Of a stretch of 14,196 nucleotides of DNA, positions 6,375 through 13,000 are shown one piece after another. Under the pieces are notes generated by a model that worked only from the letters and a program-made list of their open reading frames with translations, did not search any database and was not told where the DNA came from. Each line of letters starts with the position of its first letter. Within the stretch, counting starts at the first letter, position 1. Where the stretch lies: assembly GCA_018057635.1 (NCBI GenBank), contig JAGPDJ010000025.1, positions 1-14,196 of the forward strand, read 5' to 3'. Both the position numbers and the translations under genes were made by a program. This stretch comes from Ferruginibacter sp. (GTDB lineage Bacteria > Bacteroidota > Bacteroidia > Chitinophagales > Chitinophagaceae).

Positions 6375-7325
6375 TCAAACTCCTGTTTTCGGGTTCTTTT
6401 TCTTCTCCGGTACTTTCTTTGGAGGTGTGGTTTGTTTATTTACTTTAATAATTTCTCTTATTACAGCAATCACCGGTGCACCAATACCAAGCCGCTGTGC
6501 ATTGGTAAAAGCAGGGATGGCCTGCTGACCGGTGGGGTCAAAGACTACATATTCATTATTCAACTTGTTGTCTGCGTCCAGTACATCTTCGGGCATATAC
6601 ACCTGTATCCTTACTTTTTTATAACTAACGGGGAAATAGCGTACATAATAATTTTCCTGCAGCTTATACCATTGGTCGTATTTCACCCCTCTCTTTATCA
6701 CTTTGGATTGCTCCCTGCGAACGGCTATGTTTTCATACGCCTCATACGAGTCAATACTTGTTTCAAATAATTTTTTTATATCGCTGTTGCCGTTCAATAC
6801 ACCGGTTGACCGGGAAACATCTTTTATCAATCCCATCACCCCGCCTTTCAGTTCAAAGATCTGTTTAGGCGTCAGCAGCCTGGCTGCATCGGCTTTAACG
6901 GCAGAAGAAAGCTTATTATAATCAGCCCCGCTGACCGTTGACCAGAGCAGCAATTGAATATTCTTTTGTTCCATATCCTGCTGGTCTCTTGAGTTGAGCA
7001 GGATAGATTCAACAATACTTTTTCTGTACCCTGTTACCGGCCCCTGCAGGTAAGCATCCCCTTCCCGGGGATCGGGAGTGCCGGGTTGCAGGCAATAGGT
7101 TTTAAACTCTGCTTCGTAAAAGCCGGGTTGCAGTACAAATCCTCCGTCCTGTGTCTGTGGCAAATCCATCAACGATAGCGGTTTTTGCTCAGGTGCAAGG
7201 ACCGGCTGATCCATGGTTGTTACCGGACTTGCATCATCAGTCGTAGTTTGAATATTGTTCTTTGCAGAAGAACAGGCGGTGAGAACCAACACAAAAAATA
7301 AGTTTGTAAGTACAGCTGTTTTCAT
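6375..7325 (-). CDS. Lipoprotein of unknown function
   Basis: I place the start at the ATG at 7323-7325 because the product then begins MKTAVLTNLFFVLVLTACSSAKNN: a short charged end, hydrophobic core and lipobox L-T-A-C with lipidation at Cys18. The ATG at 7349 would add eight residues (MVTSKYPA) that spoil the signal. The mature part has a Thr/Pro-rich spacer, then a largely helical middle (IVESILLNSRDQQDMEQKNIQLLLWSTVSGADYNKL) and a strand-rich end (YYVRYFPVSYKKVRIQVYMPEDVL, EYVVFDPTGQQAIPAF). It finishes with a basic tail, PPKKVPEKKKNPKTGV. I do not recognise the family. It should sit on the periplasmic side of an outer or inner membrane. Its neighbours are the WG protein downstream and blh upstream, both on the same strand but with gaps over 100 nt, so a shared operon is unlikely. 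Confidence 0.82.
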   Translation of the reverse strand: MKTAVLTNLFFVLVLTACSSAKNNIQTTTDDASPVTTMDQPVLAPEQKPLSLMDLPQTQDGGFVLQPGFYEAEFKTYCLQPGTPDPREGDAYLQGPVTGYRKSIVESILLNSRDQQDMEQKNIQLLLWSTVSGADYNKLSSAVKADAARLLTPKQIFELKGGVMGLIKDVSRSTGVLNGNSDIKKLFETSIDSYEAYENIAVRREQSKVIKRGVKYDQWYKLQENYYVRYFPVSYKKVRIQVYMPEDVLDADNKLNNEYVVFDPTGQQAIPAFTNAQRLGIGAPVIAVIREIIKVNKQTTPPKKVPEKKKNPKTGV

Positions 7326-7349
7326 AGCAGGGTATTTAGAGGTTACCAA

Positions 7350-7597
7350 TTGTAGTACGGATGCGAATAATTTGCTGATACAAAGTCTGAAATTATCTTC
7401 TCTTATAAAAGCAAAACCGGCGTAAAGTATTGTTAATAGACCCGGCGGACCAGTATTACAAGTAGTTTTCCCATTCTTCCGGTTCTGCTTCCCTGCCGGG
7501 ACATACTTTTTAATATTACTTAGTAGTCCCCAATAATTAGGACAAGTTATATCACTGCCCGGCCTTTCCTTTGACTGCCTGTATTGTTAATCTGTGA
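7350..7597. other. Intergenic gap downstream of blh, upstream of the lipoprotein gene
   Basis: This gap of about 250 nt holds one copy of a diverged repeat (7489-7565). Otherwise no coding potential is apparent. A promoter for the lipoprotein gene should be here; the best -7-like box, TACAATTG on the minus strand, has one mismatch to TAnnTTTG and no well-spaced TTG, so I do not call it. Confidence 0.4.
7489..7565. repeat. Second diverged repeat family, copy 2
   Basis: It aligns with 3950-4025 in the same orientation and order of blocks (CCCTG, TACTTT, TTACT-AG, TCCC-AAT, GGACAAGTT, CCGGCCT). The hairpin is decayed here to GTCC...GGAC. It lies 32 nt downstream of the blh stop codon on the opposite sense. 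Confidence 0.45.
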
Positions 7598-8530
7598 CTA
7601 ACTAATTTTACGCTGTGTACGAAGATGACCATACATGTCATGCATGATCTGCATATGCGGAGCGGTAAGAACAGCCAGGCCCAAAAAAATATAAATAATG
7701 ATTGCCTGGTTACTGATAAACATAAAACCCAGGGATCCGACGATAAGTATACCAATAAAAGCAAGGGAACTATATAAAACAACCTGCTTTACAACTGTGC
7801 CATGAGAATATTTCCCCCCCGCTTTCAGGTACGAAATGATATTCTGTAACGATAATACAGAATGCCATACAATAAAATAAAAAGTAAATCCTGTTAATAA
7901 AGGCAAATTGAAAAGTAAAAAAACCAGGACAGCAAACTGCACTAAAAAATATTCAGTTATTGTGCCGGTGTCTTTGGTAAGTATAAAGTATAAAAAGATA
8001 TTAGAAAAAAAGAAGAGCAGCGATACCGATAAAACCAGGTAATGATGTTGCGCAACCCAATTTAACAGCGGAAACCGATCAATAGTGAAACCGGAGAGCT
8101 GGGTCAGCTGCTGTAATTCGTCCATATTATTCAGTAAAATAACTGATAATATAACAAGGCCATAGCTGCTCACCAGCATCTTGCCTATCACCGAATTAGT
8201 ATTGAAAAAATGCAGATCAGTCTCTCCAAAATGATATGCTGCAAAAAGTAAAAACAATAGAATACCGGCAGCAGGCAAAAAATAAATCAATGCACCAAAA
8301 ATGATCAACCTCGAAATATAAAAAGCAAAGAAACGGATCGCATTGAATTTTTGTTTACCTGACTCCGCAGTTTTATTGGCCACCAGCAGATCGGCTGCCC
8401 CATGCGGAATACCCAAAAAAATAATACCGGTTAAAAAAATAATAAATTGTCCATTGGCTGAAATAGGCTGGAAAAGCCAATGCCCTGCCAATATTAAAAC
8501 ACCTGATACTAATAATAAGGAGCGGAGCAT
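7598..8530 (-). CDS. blh: Brp/Blh-family beta-carotene 15,15'-dioxygenase (retinal synthesis)
   Basis: Blh is an integral membrane, iron-dependent enzyme that cleaves beta-carotene centrally with O2 into two retinal molecules, the chromophore of the adjacent rhodopsin. The 310-residue product is strongly hydrophobic with about eight or more membrane segments. Conserved blocks holding the histidines expected to ligate iron are all present: GIPHGAADLL (His43), AYHFGETD (His100), FIVWHSVLSLQ (His223) and LTAPHMQIMHDMY (His292, His297). Length and block order match known Blh proteins. The ATG at 8528-8530 gives the natural start, 65 nt after the rhodopsin stop, and the two genes are co-oriented. 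The spacer contains a strong hairpin, so expression is probably lower than that of opsin. Substrate beta-carotene must come from crt genes outside the window. Confidence 0.95.
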   Translation of the reverse strand: MLRSLLLVSGVLILAGHWLFQPISANGQFIIFLTGIIFLGIPHGAADLLVANKTAESGKQKFNAIRFFAFYISRLIIFGALIYFLPAAGILLFLLFAAYHFGETDLHFFNTNSVIGKMLVSSYGLVILSVILLNNMDELQQLTQLSGFTIDRFPLLNWVAQHHYLVLSVSLLFFFSNIFLYFILTKDTGTITEYFLVQFAVLVFLLFNLPLLTGFTFYFIVWHSVLSLQNIISYLKAGGKYSHGTVVKQVVLYSSLAFIGILIVGSLGFMFISNQAIIIYIFLGLAVLTAPHMQIMHDMYGHLRTQRKIS

Positions 8531-8543
8531 ACCTGTTTTATTA

Positions 8544-8587
8544 AAGAAAATACAGTAGTACCGATCTTGCGACCAGGTACTACTGTA
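8544..8587 (-). terminator. Hairpin with T-rich tail between rhodopsin and blh: terminator or attenuator
   Basis: TACAGTAGTACC (8551-8562) and GGTACTACTGTA (8576-8587) pair perfectly over 12 bp with a 13-nt loop. On the minus strand the stem is followed at once by TTTTCTTTAAT, the layout of an intrinsic terminator. It begins 8 nt after the rhodopsin stop codon. Partial read-through would supply blh, as no separate blh promoter is evident in the 65-nt spacer. Confidence 0.7.
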
Positions 8588-8595
8588 CAGAAAGC

Positions 8596-9333
8596 TTATG
8601 CTTTAACTAATTCCTTATCAGACTGTGCCAAAGCATAGATCACCAAACCAAAGCCAATCTTATTGATAGCATCGCCGATATTATATACTACATCCAATGA
8701 CACCCCTTCCAATATTTTGGCGCCGAATAAACCACCTTCCGTTCCGGCTATATAACCGATAGGATAAATAGCCCAACCAACTAATACAAACCAGGCTAAC
8801 AATCTTACCGCTTTAGCTACGGCCGGACCTGACTGACCTGCCAGCTTCGCTACATCACCAAACCAAATAAGGTATACGATGTAGAAATAACCAATGCTGC
8901 TGACAAAACCCCATATCCAGCTTTGTTTCTCGGTAGGATAAATAGCTTCACCAATGTAACCGGTAACGAGCATGAAAACAGATGCAGCTATCAGCTTCCA
9001 CAATAAACTGATTTTAGCACCTGCTTTTTTTGTGATCAGGTAAAACTCCACACACATCAATGGCACGGTTAATAACCAGTCTACATAACGGAAAAATGTG
9101 GGTGATTCACCTGTTGCCAGGTTATAATCCCGCATATAATAATAGTGTACGGCCGCAATAAATGTAATAAGGCCTGAAACAAGGATTGAAGTCCGCCATT
9201 TTTTCTCCATGTTTCCCATTTCAAAAAAGAAAAATGCGGAAGCCGCCATCATGGCCATACAGCCAATAAAGAAAGTAAAGGCGACATAGTTGTCATTAGA
9301 AATGGATTGAATATCCAGTAATGGTAAGTCCAT
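8596..9333 (-). CDS. Light-driven outward proton-pumping rhodopsin (proteorhodopsin-like), with Gly at the carotenoid fenestration site
   Basis: This seven-helix retinal protein of 245 residues pumps protons out of the cell on illumination. Aligned by eye with GPR: helix C FRYVDWLLTVPLMCVEFYLI gives Asp85 (GPR 97, Schiff-base proton acceptor), Thr89 (101) and Glu96 (108, donor), the DTE set of H+ pumps. Met93 sits at the spectral-tuning position 105, as in green-absorbing bacteroidetal proteins. His63 matches GPR His75. Helix G YNIGDAINKIGFG holds Asp221 (227) and the retinal Lys225 (231). Helix E reads SWIWGFVSS, with Gly142 opposite GPR Phe152; a Gly here opens a side window through which xanthorhodopsin-type pumps accept a carotenoid antenna. 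It precedes blh in the same orientation and has a long divergent upstream region. No Shine-Dalgarno is seen before the ATG at 9331-9333. Confidence 0.96.
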   Translation of the reverse strand: MDLPLLDIQSISNDNYVAFTFFIGCMAMMAASAFFFFEMGNMEKKWRTSILVSGLITFIAAVHYYYMRDYNLATGESPTFFRYVDWLLTVPLMCVEFYLITKKAGAKISLLWKLIAASVFMLVTGYIGEAIYPTEKQSWIWGFVSSIGYFYIVYLIWFGDVAKLAGQSGPAVAKAVRLLAWFVLVGWAIYPIGYIAGTEGGLFGAKILEGVSLDVVYNIGDAINKIGFGLVIYALAQSDKELVKA

Positions 9334-9696
9334 ACTTAAAATTTTAATTTTTAAAAAATGATAATGAATTTCTATTCCGTATAAACTTCGAACTGTTCAA
9401 GATCTTGTACGAAAGGTTAAACATATTTTGAAATTAAAAGGTTTGCAGATTTTCGATTTTTTTTGAAAATTCAGATTTGACAGATGCTTTCATAAATAAA
9501 AGTTCCCTACTGTTAAATCTTTACAACATAAAAACAGGAAAGAGTAAACAAAAATTCGTAGTAGTTTATTTTTCAACTGAAAACATCATGTCATGAATGG
9601 TACAAGGATCCTGTGGAAGTAACTTCCTCTAACCACAGCTTAAAATTGTGCCTGTATTTTTCCCTTTCTTTGTATAATTGTAAATAAAAATTGACG
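9334..9696. promoter_or_regulatory. Divergent AT-rich regulatory gap between rhodopsin and the TPR gene
   Basis: This 363-nt stretch has no gene. On the minus strand a possible rhodopsin promoter is CTG (9446-9448) and TATGTTTA (9418-9425), 20 nt apart; each has one mismatch to the Bacteroidota elements TTG and TAnnTTTG, so the call is weak. Downstream of it, in the would-be leader, is the perfect palindrome CAAGATCTTG (9398-9407). Nearer the TPR gene lies a 20-nt motif (9617-9636) that recurs upstream of the 11730 gene. TATAATTG (9673-9680) is a possible plus-strand -7 box with one mismatch. Confidence 0.35.
9617..9636 (+). repeat. 20-nt upstream motif, copy 1 (AAGTAACTTCCTC-AACCAC)
   Basis: It matches 11616-11635 at 19 of 20 positions, in the same orientation, and both lie 60-95 nt upstream of a plus-strand gene. 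Here it is preceded by GG, so GGAAGT-A-ACTTCC forms a near-perfect inverted repeat. It may be a regulatory site or a remnant of a dispersed repeat. Confidence 0.5.
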
Positions 9697-11019
9697 ATGA
9701 AAAATAATCTGGTTACCCTGGTAATTACCCTGTTCTCTGTACTATCCTCTACGGCCCAGCAAGATGGCGCTGCACTTGTAAAAACTGCAGGCAAGGCACT
9801 CGCTGCTTATAATATCGATCCTGCAGGCAATGCTGCAAAATTGGAAGAAGCCAGGAACCTGATTGAAAAGGCACTAAAAACTCCGGAAGCACAGGCCCTT
9901 GCATTGGCATGGATCACAAAAGGTGATATATACAATACCCGCCTGCAAAATGATTTAACCAAAAGAACAATTAATCCCAACGCCGGCTTTACCGGTGATA
10001 ATGATGCCCTCATTGCGTTTGAGGCATACAAAAACGGGCATCGGCTTTCGGAGAAATCGTACGAAAAATCAGACTGCATAAAAGGTATAAAGGAAGCCCA
10101 GGCAAGCCTGGTCAATATCGGGGTGAGCAAATATGAAGAAAAGAAATACGAAAAATCATTCTCCTCCTTTCGTGCTGCAATAGAGAGTCATGACCTGTTG
10201 AAGGCAAACGGGCAAAAAAGCCTGCTCGATGAACCGGGCCAGCTGGAATCCCAGATGTACATTACCGGCTTAGCTGCATTCCTTGCAAATCGCTGCAACG
10301 ATGCCATGATCTACTTCAATAAATTGTACAAAGCAGGCACTGATAAACCAGAAGTGTATGAAGGCCTTTATAATTGTAAACTGCAGTTGGGCGATGAAAC
10401 AGGTGCCGGGAAAATGCTCGAAGAAGGTCGCAAAAAATTCCCGGAAAATACAGGCCTCTTGTTTGCTGAAATCAACTTTTTACTGAAAAACGGCCGGTTA
10501 ACTGCATTAACAGTCCGGCTGGAAGAGGCCATCAAAAAGGAACCAGACAATATCGGTCTTTATGTAACACTTGGTAATGTATATGACAACCTGTATCAAT
10601 CCGCTCAAAAAGAAAATGATGTGGTTAAAGCAACAACATATTTTGACAAAGCAAAAAAATACTTTGCGGAAGGGCTGACGAAAGATCCTAAAAACCTGGA
10701 TGCGAACTATTCCCTGGGTGCACTTTATTACAACAAAGCTGCTATCCGTACGCAGCAATTGAATGCACTGCCGGAAGATTTTTCAGCGGAAGGAATAAAA
10801 AAACAAACTGCTATCGGCAACGAGATCATGGGTTTGTTTGACCAGGCATTGCCTTATTTCAAAAGATCAGAAAGTATTGACCCCAATGATATCAATACAC
10901 TGATTGCATTGGTTGAAATTTTTGCACGCAAAGAAGATGAAGCTATTTCACTGGCAATGAAAAAAAGATTGGACATCGTTAAAGCCGGTGGCAAGAATCA
11001 AACCTCCTATTTTAAATAG
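9697..11019 (+). CDS. Secreted tetratricopeptide-repeat protein
   Basis: I use the ATG at 9697, since an in-frame TTG two codons earlier adds nothing; the product has 440 residues. MKNNLVTLVITLFSVLSSTAQQ is a signal peptide with likely cleavage near residue 20. The rest is helical, with TPR-like units at about 138-167, 185-213, 218-250, 252-283 and 285-331 and a last unit to about 397. Examples are YITGLAAFLANRCNDAMIYFNKLYKAG, YEGLYNCKLQLGDETGAGKMLEEGRKKFPE and IGLYVTLGNVYDNLYQSA...AKKYFAEGLTKDPKNL. Such proteins act as scaffolds in the periplasm or at the outer membrane of Bacteroidota; no partner can be named. The region between residues 60 and 125, with ALAWITKGDIYNTRL and NDALIAFEAYKNGHRLSEK, resembles a longer, degenerate TPR pair. 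The gene is tail-to-tail with the thioredoxin-like gene, only 9 nt apart. Confidence 0.88.
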   Translation: MKNNLVTLVITLFSVLSSTAQQDGAALVKTAGKALAAYNIDPAGNAAKLEEARNLIEKALKTPEAQALALAWITKGDIYNTRLQNDLTKRTINPNAGFTGDNDALIAFEAYKNGHRLSEKSYEKSDCIKGIKEAQASLVNIGVSKYEEKKYEKSFSSFRAAIESHDLLKANGQKSLLDEPGQLESQMYITGLAAFLANRCNDAMIYFNKLYKAGTDKPEVYEGLYNCKLQLGDETGAGKMLEEGRKKFPENTGLLFAEINFLLKNGRLTALTVRLEEAIKKEPDNIGLYVTLGNVYDNLYQSAQKENDVVKATTYFDKAKKYFAEGLTKDPKNLDANYSLGALYYNKAAIRTQQLNALPEDFSAEGIKKQTAIGNEIMGLFDQALPYFKRSESIDPNDINTLIALVEIFARKEDEAISLAMKKRLDIVKAGGKNQTSYFK

Positions 11020-11028
11020 GCAGAATAA

Positions 11029-11493
11029 TCAGGGAGTTTTGGTGCAGGCAGCCAGGATCTCTTCGACCGGCACAACTGAAGTAAAAGCAGCCGTTTTCTT
11101 CCTGGCCTTATTATAAATATAAATAGCAGGCACTTCGCTGTATCCAAACCAACTGTCAAATTTATATTCTGTATCCTTGCACATAAACAGGTTTTGCAAA
11201 CCGGTAAAATACTTTTTTCTAAAGGCTTCAATATCCTCCAATTCTGCCCAGCTGACATAGATCATTGTACTATTTGAAAATTTTGCAGCTTTGTCCCTGA
11301 TCTTCGTGGCTTGTGTGATACACTTTTCACAATAAGGGTCAAAATAACAAACAATAATGGGTTTGTTTGCAGGCAGCCGGGCCGGTGTAATATTCTCCTT
11401 TTTAGTGCTGGTAAATGAAAAATCCGGTAATGCCTGAGACTGAGCATCCAAAGAAAGAAAAACGATGATAGCAATCAACGGGAATAATTTCAT
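11029..11493 (-). CDS. Secreted thioredoxin-fold protein (TlpA/AhpC-TSA-like) with CEKC active site
   Basis: The product has 154 residues. MKLFPLIAIIVFLSLDAQSQA is a signal peptide. The mature part starts LPDFSFTSTKKENITPARLPANKPIIVCYFDPYCEKC, the usual 'P.F...' opening followed by a beta strand and a CxxC redox site (Cys55, Cys58). The cis-proline motif appears as EVPAIYIY (Pro122). These are the hallmarks of periplasmic thiol-disulfide proteins of the TlpA/redoxin type. It likely reduces or oxidises cysteines in exported proteins, but the substrate is unknown. Cys150 lies near the C-terminus and Cys49 and Cys105 are also present. The CEKC dipeptide differs from the CPPC or CGPC of better-studied members. 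It is convergent with the TPR gene and divergent from the GYF-domain gene. Confidence 0.88.
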   Translation of the reverse strand: MKLFPLIAIIVFLSLDAQSQALPDFSFTSTKKENITPARLPANKPIIVCYFDPYCEKCITQATKIRDKAAKFSNSTMIYVSWAELEDIEAFRKKYFTGLQNLFMCKDTEYKFDSWFGYSEVPAIYIYNKARKKTAAFTSVVPVEEILAACTKTP

Positions 11494-11729
11494 ACAATTA
11501 TTTATAGTATTAAATATATTAAAATCAAGATATATCTTACATCTTTTCTTCCGTTGATCCTTTTTTGGTCACTTCAATGAAAGCATTATGCCTTACTGGC
11601 ACATATAGCCCCCCAAAGTAACTTCCTCCAACCACCAGGTCAAAGAGTAATTCTCTTTAAAAAAGAATAACAATCCCTTTAGAACTAACGGCATAGAATT
11701 TTCCGTTCTACAGGGCAATCTCCACACAT
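11494..11729. promoter_or_regulatory. Divergent intergenic region between thioredoxin-like and GYF-domain genes
   Basis: This 236-nt gap has no gene. It holds the 12-nt palindrome AAGATATATCTT (11527-11538), a 20-nt motif shared with 9617-9636, and a small hairpin AAAGAG-TAATT-CTCTTT (11642-11658). On the minus strand TATATTTA near 11510 resembles the TAnnTTTG box with one mismatch but lacks a well-placed TTG. No promoter is called with confidence. Confidence 0.35.
11616..11635 (+). repeat. 20-nt upstream motif, copy 2
   Basis: It matches 9617-9636 at 19 of 20 positions (C instead of T at position 14) and ends 94 nt before the ATG of the GYF-domain gene. Confidence 0.5.
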
Positions 11730-12974
11730 ATGAACAATACTTATATCCTGCTGCGCAATAACAGCGAAAGCACTCCCCTTAGCCTGGAAGACCTGAAACG
11801 TATTGGCCTTCTCCCTACCGACCTGTTGTGGGTGGAATGCCAGAGTGTATGCTGGCAAAAACCGCAGGAGATACCGGAACTAAAACAACTGCTGACCGTG
11901 GCAGACCGGACGTTTATTAAACCCGCAATAGCTGAACAACCGGAAAAATATGCTCCTCCTGTAGAAAACGAAACAGTGGCTGGTACCCACAAGAACGGTG
12001 TGCATGTTGAACTTCCGTCAAATTACAAGTCCCTTACTAAAAAAAAGGAAGACACTGCCCCGGTAAAACAAGAAAGCCCCGCCTTGCATACCGAAACAAA
12101 AACCCCCGTTACTTTAAATACAAATGATAGCAATCACCATCTTTCCGGCACCGATAGCCAGCCCGGTGAAGGCAACAAAGACCCCTGGATGCGGAACCAT
12201 GCACCGAAAGATAAAACCGAAATGCTGGAATCGCTGCTGAAGTTACCTCCCAAAAAAATAGCCCTCTATGCCGGGTTGGTAGCAGCCGGCGCCCTGATGA
12301 TGCTGGTGATAAGGGGTACTGGCGGACATGAACAAATGAGACCGCAACCTGTTACCCAACAAACAGAAATCATAAAGACAACTCCGGTTGAGATTCCCGC
12401 AGAAGAACAAGCGGCAGATAGTACCACCACACCGGAAAGTTATGCTCAGCAAAACATTCCCATCGGACAACCAACAACAAACCCGGCTGAAGAAAAAAAT
12501 ATATCCGCACCCCAAAAAAATGAAGCAACGGCAAAGAATACGGTAACTAAAAAAGAATCCACCCCGGTAACCAATGAAACGACAGAAATTAAACCGGTTG
12601 CAGTTGCAGAAAAAAAGGAAGTGAAAAAAGTATCGGTTGAAAATATTTCTTCGAAACTACAATTGAAAGCGAATGAATACACGGTGGCGGCCTTTGGTGG
12701 CATCCGCAATCTTAAAATGACCTTACAAAATGATTCCCGTTACCTGCTTGATAAAGTATCGGTGGAGTTAAACTACCTGAACCCGGAAGGGAAAATAGTA
12801 AAAACAGAGAAGATCGATTTTAATTATGTACAGCCGGGAGCCGAAGCCACTATAGCGGTAAATAAAACTACCCGGGGTGTAAAATTGGATTATAAGATCA
12901 CCAGGATCGAATTAAAAGAAACAGCGGCTAACAATTCAGCTGCGGGAGAAAACAATATTTTTTCCAAGAATTAG
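11730..12974 (+). CDS. GYF_2-like domain protein with a single membrane helix and a C-terminal beta domain
   Basis: The product has 414 residues. The N-terminus, YILLRNNSESTPLSLEDLKRIGLLPTDLLWVECQSVCWQKPQEIPELKQLL (residues 5-55), has the pattern of GYF_2/DUF4339 domains: short strands, then 'G.l..tdLlW......W..p.eipeL'. Residues 56-170 are a P/T/E/K-rich disordered linker. One transmembrane helix follows (IALYAGLVAAGALMMLVI, 177-194), then a second Thr/Pro/Glu linker to about 303. The end, 305-396, is strand-rich (KLQLKANEYTVAAFGGIRNLKMTLQNDS, DKVSVELNYLNPEGKIVKTEKIDFNYVQPGAEATIAV) and resembles immunoglobulin-like or FxLYD-type domains. With no signal peptide, the GYF part is probably cytoplasmic and the beta domain periplasmic, so the protein could pass information or anchor a partner across the inner membrane (inference). 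It is convergent with mtfA, 26 nt apart. Confidence 0.85.
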   Translation: MNNTYILLRNNSESTPLSLEDLKRIGLLPTDLLWVECQSVCWQKPQEIPELKQLLTVADRTFIKPAIAEQPEKYAPPVENETVAGTHKNGVHVELPSNYKSLTKKKEDTAPVKQESPALHTETKTPVTLNTNDSNHHLSGTDSQPGEGNKDPWMRNHAPKDKTEMLESLLKLPPKKIALYAGLVAAGALMMLVIRGTGGHEQMRPQPVTQQTEIIKTTPVEIPAEEQAADSTTTPESYAQQNIPIGQPTTNPAEEKNISAPQKNEATAKNTVTKKESTPVTNETTEIKPVAVAEKKEVKKVSVENISSKLQLKANEYTVAAFGGIRNLKMTLQNDSRYLLDKVSVELNYLNPEGKIVKTEKIDFNYVQPGAEATIAVNKTTRGVKLDYKITRIELKETAANNSAAGENNIFSKN

Positions 12975-13000
12975 ACAAATAAAAGCACTTACAGGGCCAT

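Noticed and set aside
8596..9333. Sodium- or chloride-pumping rhodopsin
   Set aside because: The helix C residues are D, T, E rather than N-D-Q or N-T-Q, so an outward proton pump is the straightforward reading.
9691..9696. TTG at 9691 as the start of the TPR gene
   Set aside because: It adds only two residues before an ATG at 9697 that begins a clean signal peptide.
11019..11029. Terminator between the convergent TPR and thioredoxin-like genes
   Set aside because: Only 9 nt separate the stops and no hairpin with a T-run was found in or beside them.
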